A program made the translations under genes and the position numbers. Of a stretch of DNA of 64,000 bases, positions 8,421 to 20,170 are shown one piece after another (the stretch's first letter is position 1; each line of letters begins with the position of its first letter). A model generated the notes under the pieces. That model did not search any database and was not told where the DNA came from. It saw nothing but the letters and a program-made list of their open reading frames with translations. The stretch is from the NCBI GenBank assembly GCA_039984715.1, contig JBDWUA010000004.1:372001-436000 (forward strand), written 5' to 3'. The stretch comes from JABSSA01 sp039984715 (GTDB taxonomy: Bacteria > Pseudomonadota > Alphaproteobacteria > Rhodobacterales > Rhodobacteraceae).

Positions 8421-9766
8421 GCGGCTTTGATCCCTGTTTCGAGAGCGGCCAATACCTGATTGATCTCTGCTTCTGAAATGATCAATGGCGGTGACATCAT
8501 GATGTTATTCCCACCGACACGCACCATTGCACCAGTGTCGTAGACCGCTTTTTGTATGCGCCCCATTGTGGCCGCATCCAGTGGCGTCTTGTTGGCCAGA
8601 TCGCTGACGAATTCTATGGCTGTCATCAGACCATGCCCCCCGCGCACATCACCAATAATTTCGAATTGCTCTTTCAAGCGTACAACCCCGTCATAAAGCT
8701 GTGTGCCCCGTATGGCCGCATTTGTCTTTGTATCCAAACGAATGGTTTCTTCCAGACAGGCCGTGACGGCCGCGGCGCCGACCGGGTGTGCCGAATAGGT
8801 ATAACCGTGAAAAATGGCGCCCGCTTCATCGGAATTTTCGAACACCTGCGCCACCTCTTCGCTTAGAAGTGTCGCGCCGACGGGGAAATACCCCGACGTA
8901 ATTCCTTTGGCGGTGCTCATCATATCGGGCTTAACACCCCAATGGCGACTGCCTGTCCAACTGCCTGTTCGACCAAAACCACAGATAACCTCGTCAGCGA
9001 TCATTAAAATGCCGTGGCGATCACAGATGTCCCGGATCAAAGGCATGAAGGTGTCATGCGGAACAATGACCCCTCCCGCCCCAAGGATCGGTTCCATAAT
9101 GAAGGCCGCAATATTTTCCGCGCCTTGAAACTCGATCTCGTCTTCCATTGTTTGGGCAATGATTTGGGCCAAACGGGCCGGGTCGGTTTCATCGAATGGA
9201 TTTCGATACGTGTAAGGCGCGGGCATATGGTGGCACCCAGCCAGTAACGGTTCATAAGCTTTGCGAAACCGGTTGTTCCCGTTCACGCTGGCCCCGCCGA
9301 AATGCGTGCCATGATACCCTTTCTTCAAGCTCAGAAACTTGGTGCGCGTGGGCTGGCCTTTCAGGCGCTGATATTGCCGCGCAAGCCGCAAACACGTTTC
9401 CACAGAATCCGACCCGCCAGAGGTGAAGAACACGCGTGACATCCCATCTTCGGCAAAGAATTCGCGCACAACATACGAGGCTTCAATCGCGGGTGGGTTG
9501 GTCGTGCCCGCGAATGCAGAATAATAAGGCAGGTCATAAAGCTGTTTGGAAATCGCTTCTTTGACCTTGTTGTTGGAATATCCAAGATTGACGCACCACA
9601 ACCCGCCAACCGCGTCGACGACCTTGTGGCCATCGATATCTTCGATCTGGCTGCCGTCTGCTTTGGCTATAATAGTCGGAGGCGTTTCGCGCGTGGCGCC
9701 GGGGTGACCCATCGGGTGCCACAAGTGTTGAGCGTTATTTGCGCGTAAGAAGTTGTCGTCTTTCAT
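8417..9766 (-). CDS. Class III (omega-type) aminotransferase
   Basis: A 449-residue PLP enzyme of the class III aminotransferase family (fold type I). The start follows a perfect AGGAGG, so the longer in-frame extension to 9814 is not used. Visible marks are HLWHPM near the N-terminus, the glycine-rich FTSGGSDSVET that binds the PLP phosphate, the loop IADEVICGFGRTG with the PLP-binding Asp, and STAKGITSGYFPVGA with the lysine that forms the Schiff base. The family contains beta-alanine, 4-aminobutyrate, taurine and putrescine:pyruvate transaminases. The sequence alone does not tell which amine is used. It stands alone, with the holA operon 63 bases upstream on the same strand. Confidence 0.9.
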   Translation of the reverse strand: MKDDNFLRANNAQHLWHPMGHPGATRETPPTIIAKADGSQIEDIDGHKVVDAVGGLWCVNLGYSNNKVKEAISKQLYDLPYYSAFAGTTNPPAIEASYVVREFFAEDGMSRVFFTSGGSDSVETCLRLARQYQRLKGQPTRTKFLSLKKGYHGTHFGGASVNGNNRFRKAYEPLLAGCHHMPAPYTYRNPFDETDPARLAQIIAQTMEDEIEFQGAENIAAFIMEPILGAGGVIVPHDTFMPLIRDICDRHGILMIADEVICGFGRTGSWTGSRHWGVKPDMMSTAKGITSGYFPVGATLLSEEVAQVFENSDEAGAIFHGYTYSAHPVGAAAVTACLEETIRLDTKTNAAIRGTQLYDGVVRLKEQFEIIGDVRGGHGLMTAIEFVSDLANKTPLDAATMGRIQKAVYDTGAMVRVGGNNIMMSPPLIISEAEINQVLAALETGIKAA

Positions 9767-9829
9767 GAAAAGCCTCCTGTCTTGGATGATTTGATCCAGA
9801 CACGAAACACGCAAGTCATCAAGTCTTGT

Positions 9830-10831
9830 CTAGCGGCGGCCCAACATTGCCAAGCGAATAAGCGCGCGTTCAACCAAAGCCATTGAAGGGGCCGTCGCAC
9901 CCGCCGATCGCAAAGAAAGGTCCGTGTCAGTTAGCACGCCAAGCGCCGTTTCCAGTTTAGACGGTCCCCACCGCTTTGCCTGCGCCAGCATACGATCACG
10001 ATTGGGCCCCCAGATTTGAGGTCGCCCGGTTGTGTCCACGGCTGCGCGATGCAAAGTCCGAAAATGACGCATCGCGCCAATACACAAAGTTGTCGGATTG
10101 GCACCTTGCGCAGCAAGCCGTTGCATGACCGGTCCAATGCTCTGTGCATCGCCATCCGCCACAACCATCAGAACATCATCTACTTCGGCCTCGACGGATG
10201 TTGGCGCACATGCGGCGATATCTTCGCCGTTTATGGGCGTATCGTCGCCCCGTTTATAGAGTGACAGTTTTTCCAACGTCTGGCGAAAATCACCGGGCTC
10301 AAGCGCGCGCGCCAGATCCATCAATTGTGTCATGGCATCGCCAGATGGTGTGCTGATCCCCGAGGATTGAAGCGCTTGTTCTATTTCGGCACGTCCCGGT
10401 GGATCGTTGTAAATGGCGACAGCATACGCCTGCTTATGGGCTTCGAATGCTTTTCGCAGTTTGGACGTGGGTTTTAATTGCCCGGCTGTTACGACGATTT
10501 GGGCGTCACCCTCGCTCCATTCAGACAGCGCGTTCAGAACAACATCGCTAAGCTGGTCATTCACATCCTCGACAAGGGCCACGCGTGGGCCCGGAAAGAA
10601 CCCGATTGCCTTTAGCGCATCCATAAGCAGCGCTTTGTCTTTGCGTAAATCGGATGCCGGAATGCGGGTCAGGCGCATTTCTTCTTCGCCCGATGGGCCG
10701 ACAAGCGCTGCGACGACTTCTTGTCGTTTCAAAGCAATCCGCATCGTGTCCGGGCCATAAATCAGCAAACCAGCCGATTTTGGATCTGGTTTGGAAAAAT
10801 AGGAAAGTGCCGCGTCCTTGGACAGTTTCAC
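9830..10831 (-). CDS. holA: DNA polymerase III delta subunit
   Basis: A 333-residue clamp-loader subunit, of normal length. The N-terminal part has LLIYGPDTMRIALKR and VALVEDVNDQ, the degenerate AAA+ core seen in HolA, and the C-terminal region (LCIGAMRHFRTLHRAA) is the helical collar domain. It opens the beta sliding clamp together with DnaX and HolB. The start is GTG and overlaps the stop of lptE as GTGA, so the two are translationally coupled. Order leuS-lptE-holA on one strand forms an operon, as in many Alphaproteobacteria. Confidence 0.93.
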   Translation of the reverse strand: MKLSKDAALSYFSKPDPKSAGLLIYGPDTMRIALKRQEVVAALVGPSGEEEMRLTRIPASDLRKDKALLMDALKAIGFFPGPRVALVEDVNDQLSDVVLNALSEWSEGDAQIVVTAGQLKPTSKLRKAFEAHKQAYAVAIYNDPPGRAEIEQALQSSGISTPSGDAMTQLMDLARALEPGDFRQTLEKLSLYKRGDDTPINGEDIAACAPTSVEAEVDDVLMVVADGDAQSIGPVMQRLAAQGANPTTLCIGAMRHFRTLHRAAVDTTGRPQIWGPNRDRMLAQAKRWGPSKLETALGVLTDTDLSLRSAGATAPSMALVERALIRLAMLGRR

Positions 10832-11284
10832 GAGTCGAGCTTCAGAAGCTGTAAGCGTTTGACCATTTCATCGGCCAGAATGGTCATCAAACGTTCATTG
10901 GCGTCGCGTTGTGCGGACAATGTTGCGATCGTCGTACCCGCAGATGCGTAACCCGTGAAATTATCGACGCTGCCCGATGCCGTGATTTCCCCGGTCGTCA
11001 AATTTCGCAACGTGTAATCGGCCTGTCCAAGGACATTGAACCGTCGAATCTCTCCGGTCGCATCCTCAGCCAGTCCGGTTTCGCTTAATGTCAGAGTCAT
11101 TGCCAATTCATATTGGGCATTTGCTGTGCGCCCAAGGCGTTCCTCGAGGCGCTGCACCAAAAGAAAGCTCTCGCGGCTGTCGGGTTCCGAAACGCTGACT
11201 TTACCGACAAGCGTGTTGCCCGGTGTGTTCACCGGCGAAAACCCACATGCAGCAAGCATGATGGGCAGCGAAAGGACCGCGCGT

Positions 11285-11298
<14 letters not shown>
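10828..11298 (-). CDS. lptE: LPS assembly lipoprotein LptE
   Basis: A 156-residue lipoprotein. Signal peptide with lipobox LAAC followed by GFSPV, which is the usual LptE pattern. The mature part (SDSRESFLLVQRLEERLGRT, then a long beta region TLSETGLAED, TLRNLTTGEI and a final helix ADEMVKRLQLL) fits the LptE/RlpB fold. It plugs the LptD barrel that inserts lipopolysaccharide into the outer membrane. I use the ATG at 11298; a longer reading to 11319 would place seven residues before the signal peptide. It overlaps the leuS end by 14 nt and the holA start by 4 nt, so the three genes are tightly coupled. Confidence 0.9.
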
Positions 11299-13834
<2,536 letters not shown>

Positions 13835-13855
13835 GAGTCGAGCCTTGTTGGATGC

Positions 13856-13885
13856 AAAAACGCCGGGCGCGATTGGCCCGGCGTT
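13856..13885 (-). terminator. Rho-independent terminator after the DUF3576 gene
   Basis: A perfect 10-bp stem (AACGCCGGGC with GCCCGGCGTT), loop of 7, followed by T residues when read on the minus strand. It lies between the DUF3576 gene and leuS and so separates the lipoprotein gene from the leuS operon. Confidence 0.85.
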
Positions 13886-13909
13886 GATTTAACTGGAATT
13901 GGCGCGGGC

Positions 13910-14401
13910 TTAAAGCTTGTTATCGCCAACGCGCAACTGTCTTGCGCGTGTTAGAATCGCGTCTTCGACGGCACGCACTGTTGCAGCACTGGCCGGGCCA
14001 TTGCGTGTTTGCAAGGCAACGTTCAGCGAACGGGCATCAAGTGCGGGGTCGCGGATCAATACAGTCGCGCGATAAGCGCGTCCGCCATTTGGTGGTGTTC
14101 CGAATCCAGTTACGATGACGCCGGTAAAGGGATCGACCGATTGAATCGGCAAAAAATCCAATACTTCGATAGCTGCAGACCAGATATAACGGTTTACCTG
14201 AACCTGTGTTTCTTGAGGTCCACGGCGAAACGTATCAAAAATACTTGTTCTACCTTCGGTGATTGCGTCCTCGCGGGCGCCACCGACCAGCGGATCGCCA
14301 CCATCATCTGACGATCCCACGCCCACACCGCCGCCACAGGCTTGCAGTGTAAATGCAACGGCCAAACATGCACCAAATCTGAAAAACTTTGTTCTGATCA
14401 T
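13910..14401 (-). CDS. DUF3576 lipoprotein
   Basis: A 163-residue protein with a signal peptide and lipobox LQAC followed by a glycine/aspartate-rich linker. The body (NRYIWSAAIEVLDFLPIQSV, DPFTGVIVTGFGTPP, RAYRATVLIRDPALDARSL) matches the DUF3576 family that sits next to leuS in many Rhodobacterales. The function of the family is not established. The location beside the LptE operon and the lipid anchor suggest an envelope role. It has its own terminator and is divergent from the porin gene. Confidence 0.85.
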   Translation of the reverse strand: MIRTKFFRFGACLAVAFTLQACGGGVGVGSSDDGGDPLVGGAREDAITEGRTSIFDTFRRGPQETQVQVNRYIWSAAIEVLDFLPIQSVDPFTGVIVTGFGTPPNGGRAYRATVLIRDPALDARSLNVALQTRNGPASAATVRAVEDAILTRARQLRVGDNKL

Positions 14402-14690
14402 GAACTTCGCCTGTGATTGTTTCCCGTCGTATTAACGAAAGCGAAGTTGCGGAACAAGGCAGTTTGTCCATTGTATTACGACTGACGTGTTCTGATTCAA
14501 CTCTTGGATGTAATGCCGGCTAAGTGTGGTGCGTTGTGACTGGTGTGGCAAACCTGCACCATCGAAACCCGAAGTGTTTTGGGAAATGCAGGACTGGTTG
14601 CAATCAGGGGGCGGAAAGAGCGAAACAGTCGACATCCGCCCACCGGAAGCGCTGGTTTGGGCGTGGTTAATGAAAACCGAGGGAATACAA

Positions 14691-15692
14691 ATGAAAAAAA
14701 TTCTCATAGCTACGACAGCGCTCGTTGGTACCGCTGGTATCGCAGCTGCTGAGCTGAACACTACTGGTTCGGCACGTATTGGTCTTGCGTATGTTGAAGA
14801 TCAAGTAGATGTGGCTGGCGAAGAGCAAGAGCTTCGTATCGAACAGCGTTTGCGTGTGAACTTCACAGGCATCGCAGAAACAGATGCAGGCGTTAAGCTT
14901 GAAGCTCGTTTCCGTCTTGAATCAAACGAAGACGTTGACAACTCGATCTCAGGTACTGGCCCAGGCGCAGCAGGCTTTGCTGTTTCTTCCGGCGGTTTCC
15001 GTTTGGACGTTGGTAACGTTTCTGACGTGATCGATTCCGGTGACGTAGTAAACTACTACGGTTACGGCGTCGGCTTCACATCGTTCCTTGAGCACAACGG
15101 AACTGTTTCCGGCATTCCAGCTGGTGGTTTTGGCTCAGGTAACCCTGACGCGACTACAATCAAAATCAAGTATGAAATGGGCGACTTTACAGTTTCTGCG
15201 TCATACTCGAACAACGAAAATGCAACTGCAGCTCTGACAGAAGTTGGACCCGATGGTACTTTGGGTACAGCAGATGATATTGTTACTGCTGCAACTTCGA
15301 ATGACATCGAAGAATTCCAAATCGGTGTTGGCTACAACTTTGGCGACTACTCTGTAGGTGTTGCTTACGGTTCAGAAGACAACGCTGGTGCAGACAATGA
15401 CTTCTGGGTTGCCACTTTCGGCGGTTCCGTAGGTGCATTTGACTTCTCGATCATCGTTGCAGACTCTGACTCGCAGGACGACGTTTCCTACGGTGGTTCG
15501 CTTGATTATGATATCAGCGCTGCAACATCGATCCGTTTCGTAGTCGCTGACGGCGGCAACGACGCGAACGACACTGTTGTTGGTATCGGTGCACGTCACA
15601 GCCTCGGCGGCGGCGTAACACTTGCTGGTGGTGTTGGTCAAAACGCAGGCGGCAAAACTGTTGCTGACTTGGGTGTGTCATTCAGCTTCTAA
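14691..15692 (+). CDS. Porin (Gram-negative porin, Rhodobacter type)
   Basis: A 333-residue outer-membrane porin. Signal peptide MKKILIATTALVGTAGIAAA, cut before ELNTTG. The mature protein is built of alternating beta strands rich in Gly, Asp, Tyr and Phe, with an acidic constriction-loop-like region (residues about 80-110), and ends in the outer-membrane signature GVSFSF with a terminal Phe. Codon use is biased (GTT, GGT, TTC, CGT), typical of a very highly expressed gene. The start is fixed by GAGGGA upstream and the signal peptide; the 55 in-frame codons before it are leader. Divergent from the DUF3576 gene. Confidence 0.92.
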   Translation: MKKILIATTALVGTAGIAAAELNTTGSARIGLAYVEDQVDVAGEEQELRIEQRLRVNFTGIAETDAGVKLEARFRLESNEDVDNSISGTGPGAAGFAVSSGGFRLDVGNVSDVIDSGDVVNYYGYGVGFTSFLEHNGTVSGIPAGGFGSGNPDATTIKIKYEMGDFTVSASYSNNENATAALTEVGPDGTLGTADDIVTAATSNDIEEFQIGVGYNFGDYSVGVAYGSEDNAGADNDFWVATFGGSVGAFDFSIIVADSDSQDDVSYGGSLDYDISAATSIRFVVADGGNDANDTVVGIGARHSLGGGVTLAGGVGQNAGGKTVADLGVSFSF

Positions 15693-15716
15693 GCTGAACG
15701 ACCTACCAAAGAATTT

Positions 15717-15743
15717 GGGGCGTACCTTTGGTGCGCCCCTTTT
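15717..15743 (+). terminator. Rho-independent terminator of the porin gene
   Basis: Stem GGGGCGTACC with GGTGCGCCCC (one U-G pair), loop TTT, then TTTT. It lies 25 bases after the porin stop. Confidence 0.85.
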
Positions 15744-15800
15744 CATTTGTGGCGTTGGGATATCTAGTCCGACCAAGATGATTCCTTTGCGGGGCAGGCG

Positions 15801-16457
15801 ATGTCACTTGAAGACATAAAAGACAGCATTCGACAGGCCGAACTTTCCGCGGGGCGGGCGTCAGGGTCTGTCACATTGATTGCCGTCAGCAAAGTTCAAC
15901 CGCTGGAACGTGTCGAAGCCGTTTTGCTTCAAGGTCATCGGTGCTTTGGCGAAAACCGTATTCAAGAGGCGGCAGGAAAATGGCCCGCATTTCGCGACCA
16001 ATTTGACGACGTCGAATTGCATTTGATTGGCCCTTTGCAAACCAACAAGGCGCGGCAAGCGATGGAGATGGCCCAAGCTATTCATTCGGTTGATCGCCCA
16101 AAGCTTGCCAAGACGCTGGCAAGATTGGCCCAAGAGCTTGGACATTGCCCCGATTTATTTGTTCAGGTGAACACAGGCGAAGAACCACAAAAAGCGGGAA
16201 TTCTGCCGTCCGACGCGGATGGCTTTATCAAGGAATGTCAGGCACTTGACCTGCCTGTGGTCGGGTTGATGTGTATTCCACCAGCGAATGAATCACCGGA
16301 CACGCATTTTACGCTTTTGTCAGAAATCGCCGCGCGAAACGGGTTGTCCGGGCTTAGCATGGGCATGAGTAACGATTTTGAGACCGCCATCGCTTTGGGG
16401 GCCACCCATGTGCGGATCGGATCTGCGATATTCGGAACGCGCGTTGCGGCGGGCTGA
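15801..16457 (+). CDS. PLP homeostasis protein, YggS/PLPBP family
   Basis: A 218-residue protein of the YggS (PROSC/PLPBP) family, a single TIM-barrel that binds pyridoxal phosphate without known enzyme activity and keeps PLP and amino-acid pools balanced. Seen: LIAVSKVQPLERVEAVL with the PLP lysine, FGENRIQEA, HLIGPLQTNK, and the C-terminal LSMGMSNDFETAIALGATHV phosphate-binding region. Length is normal. Its stop lies one base from the stop of the convergent transpeptidase gene. Confidence 0.93.
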   Translation: MSLEDIKDSIRQAELSAGRASGSVTLIAVSKVQPLERVEAVLLQGHRCFGENRIQEAAGKWPAFRDQFDDVELHLIGPLQTNKARQAMEMAQAIHSVDRPKLAKTLARLAQELGHCPDLFVQVNTGEEPQKAGILPSDADGFIKECQALDLPVVGLMCIPPANESPDTHFTLLSEIAARNGLSGLSMGMSNDFETAIALGATHVRIGSAIFGTRVAAG

Positions 16458-16458
16458 A

Positions 16459-16959
16459 TTAAGGTGATCGCACAATAAGGCGCGTGCGACTGTCAACGCG
16501 TTTGGCTATCCACATTAAATCACTGGGCCGCAAGCCAATGCACCCTTCCGTGGGAAATCCCGGTCTGCGCCAGCGGTGTATGAATATCGCTGATCCACAT
16601 CCTTTTTGAGCGATCGGCCAATTCCAATCCGTCAAAAGGACCAAATCATACAATGGGTCAGATCGTCGAAGGGCTTCATGACTGGGCGTATAGGGGGCGC
16701 GTACCATCGTGTTATATGCATCATCAGTCGAATCATCTGACCACAGATCACCCGGCAATATCGCCGTCGCCCAACTTGTCGGTGATCTCATCCGGTCAGG
16801 GCGATACAACATACCAAGGATACGGTGCGTTCCGGTCGGGGTTGCCCCATCGCCTTCCTTTTTATCGTTGGAAATACCACCACGGCCAATCGTACAGGGG
16901 AAAAGGCGCCCCAAAAACCGCAAGCCCAGCGGCGTTATTACCAAGTCCTGAGGCGTCAT
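16459..16959 (-). CDS. L,D-transpeptidase catalytic-domain (YkuD) protein
   Basis: A 166-residue protein made of an L,D-transpeptidase core. The catalytic motif is FIHRWRRPGFPTEGCIGL with His128 and nucleophile Cys140, plus GDGATPTGTHRI earlier, which is typical of the YkuD fold. These enzymes form 3-3 cross-links in peptidoglycan or attach proteins to it. No signal peptide or lipobox can be seen, which is odd for a periplasmic enzyme but common for this short Alphaproteobacterial subgroup. Convergent with yggS; upstream is ribA on the same strand. Confidence 0.85.
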   Translation of the reverse strand: MTPQDLVITPLGLRFLGRLFPCTIGRGGISNDKKEGDGATPTGTHRILGMLYRPDRMRSPTSWATAILPGDLWSDDSTDDAYNTMVRAPYTPSHEALRRSDPLYDLVLLTDWNWPIAQKGCGSAIFIHRWRRPGFPTEGCIGLRPSDLMWIAKRVDSRTRLIVRSP

Positions 16960-17002
16960 CTATGTACAAACGTTCCATACGAACCGCCTTCACTACCTTG
17001 GG

Positions 17003-18109
17003 TCACAGCAAATGGCCCGACTTAGCGGCCTTCGTTGCAAGGTAGTCTTTGTTAAATGTGGTTTCGCCGACCCTTAATGGCACGCGTTCGGTTACTGTGA
17101 TCCCGCTTTTTTCCATCATCGCAATTTTGGCCGGATTATTGGTCAGCAGCCTGACCGCCGAAAATCCAAGAGATTTCAGCAAATCCGCACCCAATCTAAA
17201 ATCACGCTCATCATCTTCGAATCCAAGTCGGTGATTGGCTTCGACTGTGTCGAACCCCTGATCTTGCAAAGCATAGGCCCGCATCTTGTTGGCCAAACCA
17301 ATCCCGCGCCCTTCTTGATTGAGGTACAGCAACACGCCCGCGCCTTCATTCCCCATCTGCGCCAATGCACCGCGCAATTGTGGGCCACAGTCGCATTTTA
17401 ATGACCCCATCAGATCGCCAGTGAAACAGGCCGAATGCAACCGCGCCAAAACCGGGGCCGCCCGATCAGGCCGCCCGATTTCGATGGCATAATGTTCTTC
17501 GCCACCATCTTCGGGACGGAACACATGCAATCGCCCTTTTTCGCTGGCTTCTATAGGAAGTCGTGCATTTACCAACGGATGCAAGGGGCTGCGATCACTT
17601 AGATGTGGCGTTAACAGATCCAGCGGTAATCCCGTAAGGTTGTCTGGCAAAACTGTCTGGCTTGGCAATTCCAGCACAAGCGCGGATGGCAACAACCGCG
17701 CAGCTTTGGCTAGGGCTAAAGCAGCCCGATGTGCGCGAACGTCACCGTCCCGTTCCGATTGCAACGGCCCCTTCATCGGTTTGGCCAGATCATCGGCGGG
17801 ATCCGCCAAACTGTTTATCCATTCGCATGTAACGTTTTCAGGTAATTTGATACGCGCAAGATCACCATCATATGCTCGTGCCTTCAACGTTTCCGCACGA
17901 CGTGTCGTTATGGCCAGCGTTGGCACCCCGCCCAAAGCAAGCACCGCGGCAAGCCGCTCAGGTCCAAGCGTTTCAGCCGCCAAAACCAATGCCCGCGTTG
18001 CGCCATTCAACACAATTGGGACGCCCATTCGCATGTCTGCGCGGGCGCGTGCCATTAATTCTGGGATCGTTGGGGCCAATACCATGTAACATTTTCCGTT
18101 TCTGATCAT
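17003..18109 (-). CDS. ribA: GTP cyclohydrolase II
   Basis: A 368-residue protein. The C-terminal 200 residues are a clear RibA: RLHSACFTGDLMGSLKCDCG carries the zinc cysteines, NQEGRGIGLANKMRAY the GTP-binding and catalytic residues, and LLTNNPAKIAMMEKSGI is the usual end motif. It opens GTP to start riboflavin synthesis. The N-terminal 160 residues look like a worn copy of the DHBP synthase (RibB) domain, a layout typical of Alphaproteobacteria. A second in-frame ATG at 18085 could be the true start; neither has a strong ribosome site. Divergent from the response regulator gene, with 137 bases between. Confidence 0.9.
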   Translation of the reverse strand: MIRNGKCYMVLAPTIPELMARARADMRMGVPIVLNGATRALVLAAETLGPERLAAVLALGGVPTLAITTRRAETLKARAYDGDLARIKLPENVTCEWINSLADPADDLAKPMKGPLQSERDGDVRAHRAALALAKAARLLPSALVLELPSQTVLPDNLTGLPLDLLTPHLSDRSPLHPLVNARLPIEASEKGRLHVFRPEDGGEEHYAIEIGRPDRAAPVLARLHSACFTGDLMGSLKCDCGPQLRGALAQMGNEGAGVLLYLNQEGRGIGLANKMRAYALQDQGFDTVEANHRLGFEDDERDFRLGADLLKSLGFSAVRLLTNNPAKIAMMEKSGITVTERVPLRVGETTFNKDYLATKAAKSGHLL

Positions 18110-18246
18110 CTAAGATGTAATGAAGTGGCGTGGAAATTGAAACATTTCAGCGTTTCGACACACATGCCCGTGAAAGGAGGTGCGTAAATCTTGCTCGCAG
18201 GCTGCTTCATACGCATCTACTATAGCAAGACAAGGGAGATAGCCCC

Positions 18247-18933
18247 ATGGCACAATTGAAAAAAATTCTACTCGTCGATGATGACGATGATTTGCGCGAA
18301 GCCCTCAGCGAGCAGCTGGTTATGACCGACGACTTTGATGTTTTCGAAGCCGGAAGCGGTGCCGACGGCTTAATCAAGGCGAAAGAAGCGGTCTATGACC
18401 TTGTGATTCTCGATGTGGGATTGCCTGACACGGATGGCCGCGAGCTATGTCGGGTAATGCGCAAACAGGGTGTAAAATCTCCGATTCTTATGCTGACAGG
18501 GCATGACACGGATGCAGACACGATTTTGGGCCTGGATGCAGGCGCAAATGACTATGTTACAAAACCCTTCAAATTCCCGGTGCTTTTGGCGCGCATTCGC
18601 GCACAACTGCGTCAACACGAACAATCCGAAGACGCCGTGTTTACCCTTGGGCCGTACACGTTCAAACCTGCCATGAAGATGTTGATGTCAGAAGACGACC
18701 GTAAAATTCGCCTGACTGAAAAAGAAACCAACATTCTTAAGTTTCTCTACCGTTCGCCGGAAGGCGTCGTTGCACGCGACGTATTGCTTCACGAAGTGTG
18801 GGGATACAACGCAGGGGTGACGACACACACGCTAGAGACGCACATTTACCGTTTGCGACAAAAAATAGAACCAGATCCGTCAAATGCGCGCCTTCTTGTG
18901 ACCGAAAGTGGCGGTTATCGTTTGATAGCATGA
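18247..18933 (+). CDS. cenR: OmpR/PhoB-family response regulator, probably CenR
   Basis: A 228-residue two-component regulator. Receiver domain 1-120 with acidic pocket DDDDD at 11-15, phosphorylated Asp56 in VILDVGLPDTDG, the LTGHD Thr and the KPF Lys. The C-terminal winged-helix domain (LTEKETNILKFLYRSPEGVV, THTLETHIYRLRQKIE) binds DNA. The close match to the start and end of CenR proteins, essential cell-envelope regulators of Caulobacter and Rhodobacter, suggests the name; this rests on memory of the family, so another OmpR-type member is possible. No histidine kinase is adjacent, also typical for cenR. Its 3' end runs into several hairpins. Confidence 0.75.
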   Translation: MAQLKKILLVDDDDDLREALSEQLVMTDDFDVFEAGSGADGLIKAKEAVYDLVILDVGLPDTDGRELCRVMRKQGVKSPILMLTGHDTDADTILGLDAGANDYVTKPFKFPVLLARIRAQLRQHEQSEDAVFTLGPYTFKPAMKMLMSEDDRKIRLTEKETNILKFLYRSPEGVVARDVLLHEVWGYNAGVTTHTLETHIYRLRQKIEPDPSNARLLVTESGGYRLIA

Positions 18934-18982
18934 TCTGGGGTTGATCCAGATCATTTCGATATTACCTATTCATGCATAGGTA
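18930..18982 (+). other. Two tandem hairpins in the 3' end of the response regulator transcript
   Basis: A perfect 9-bp stem (ATGATCTGG with CCAGATCAT, 18930-18954, covering the stop codon) is followed by a perfect 7-bp stem (TACCTAT with ATAGGTA, 18963-18982). Neither has a T-tract, so they are not classical terminators. A real terminator follows about 50 bases later. Confidence 0.6.
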
Positions 18983-19031
18983 TATTCGAGACCCCGTGTA
19001 TGTCCGGGTAATGACATGCATCCTCCCTGTT

Positions 19032-19065
19032 GGACTGGCCGGGCATTGCGCCCGGTCCTTTTTTT
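19032..19065 (+). terminator. Rho-independent terminator after the response regulator
   Basis: Stem core CCGGGC with GCCCGG, loop ATTGC, extended by GGAC/GTCC across a small bulge, then seven T residues. It ends the transcript about 130 bases after the regulator stop codon. Confidence 0.88.
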
Positions 19066-19339
19066 CCTGCCGTTTGGCGCGGCTTGTTCAACCTTTCATC
19101 TTAAATAAATGATTAAAAATAAACGCTTGCGGACGTGGCGCGCATTGGTCGCGAGAATATCACCCTGCCACCTGCATTGGCGTATCATTTGGGCCAAAGA
19201 TGTCGTTGGCACTTGAAACGCTAAAGTTTCCTTGTTGCTATGGCAGGCTGAAATTGACCTGACACATGATTTTCTTTGGAACCATCTGGCAGCGCGATGT
19301 CAGACTGGATAGGGTCCGCCCAACAGCGGGAGAAGACAT
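19066..19339. other. Intergenic region upstream of xth
   Basis: About 270 bases between the regulator terminator and xth. No open frame of interest, no tRNA and no repeat was found. The xth ribosome site GGGAG lies at its end. The promoter should be in here but I cannot point to clear -35/-10 boxes. Confidence 0.4.
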
Positions 19340-20122
19340 ATGGCGACCACAATTTGCACATGGAATATCAATTCAGTTCGCTTGCGCGCGCCAATTGTTG
19401 AACAATTGCTAAAGGACGAAGCACCGGACGTTCTGTGTTTGCAGGAATGCAAAAGCCCGGTTGATAAGTTTCCATCCTTTGCCGAACTTGGTTACGGCCA
19501 CGTGGTTGCGCGGGGACAGAAGGGTTATAACGGAGTCGCGATTTTTTCCAAAACACCCATCGAAGATTTGGGTGATCAGGACTTTGCCGGATTGGGGCAT
19601 GCGCGCCATGTCGCCGGCCGGCTTGAAAACGGGCTGGTGATTCAGAACTTTTATGTGCCCGCAGGCGGTGACATTCCAGATCGTGAAAAGAACGAGAAAT
19701 TCGACCAAAAGCTGCGATATCTCAATGATATGCGGGATTGGTTTCGGAAGGATACCCCCACCAAATCGGTGTTGGTTGGCGATTTGAACATCGCGCCGCG
19801 CGAAGACGACGTCTGGAGCCATAAGCAGTTGTTGAAGGTGGTCAGCCATACGCCGATTGAGGTCGAGCATTTCGCCGAAACTCAGGACGCGGGTAAATGG
19901 GTCGACGTTACGCGCCAAGATATCCCAGAAGGCGATTTGTATTCGTGGTGGTCCTATCGTGCCAAAGATTGGGACACCGCAGACAAAGGCCGTCGTTTGG
20001 ATCACGTTTGGGCCACACCGGACATATCAAATGCTGCGCATTCCAGCCGCGTTTTACGCCATGTGCGCGGATGGGAAAAACCAAGCGACCACGCCCCAGT
20101 TTTCGCGACGTTTGATATCTGA
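19340..20122 (+). CDS. xth: Exodeoxyribonuclease III (AP endonuclease)
   Basis: A 260-residue enzyme of the ExoIII/APE1 family, which cuts DNA at abasic sites and degrades 3' ends in base-excision repair. All landmark motifs are present: TWNINSVRLR, CLQECKS with the metal Glu, GVAIFSK, GDLNIAPREDDVW, RRLDHVWAT and the final SDHAPVFATF with the catalytic Asp-His. Length is normal. It stands alone, with terminators on both sides. Confidence 0.96.
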   Translation: MATTICTWNINSVRLRAPIVEQLLKDEAPDVLCLQECKSPVDKFPSFAELGYGHVVARGQKGYNGVAIFSKTPIEDLGDQDFAGLGHARHVAGRLENGLVIQNFYVPAGGDIPDREKNEKFDQKLRYLNDMRDWFRKDTPTKSVLVGDLNIAPREDDVWSHKQLLKVVSHTPIEVEHFAETQDAGKWVDVTRQDIPEGDLYSWWSYRAKDWDTADKGRRLDHVWATPDISNAAHSSRVLRHVRGWEKPSDHAPVFATFDI

Positions 20123-20170
20123 TCTTTGAGGCAATGCCTAAGGCCGCACCACGGCCAATTTCAAGAACGA

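Noticed and set aside
14526..14690. In-frame open extension before the porin start
   Set aside because: The signal peptide, GAGG ribosome site and high-expression codon use all begin at the ATG at 14691.
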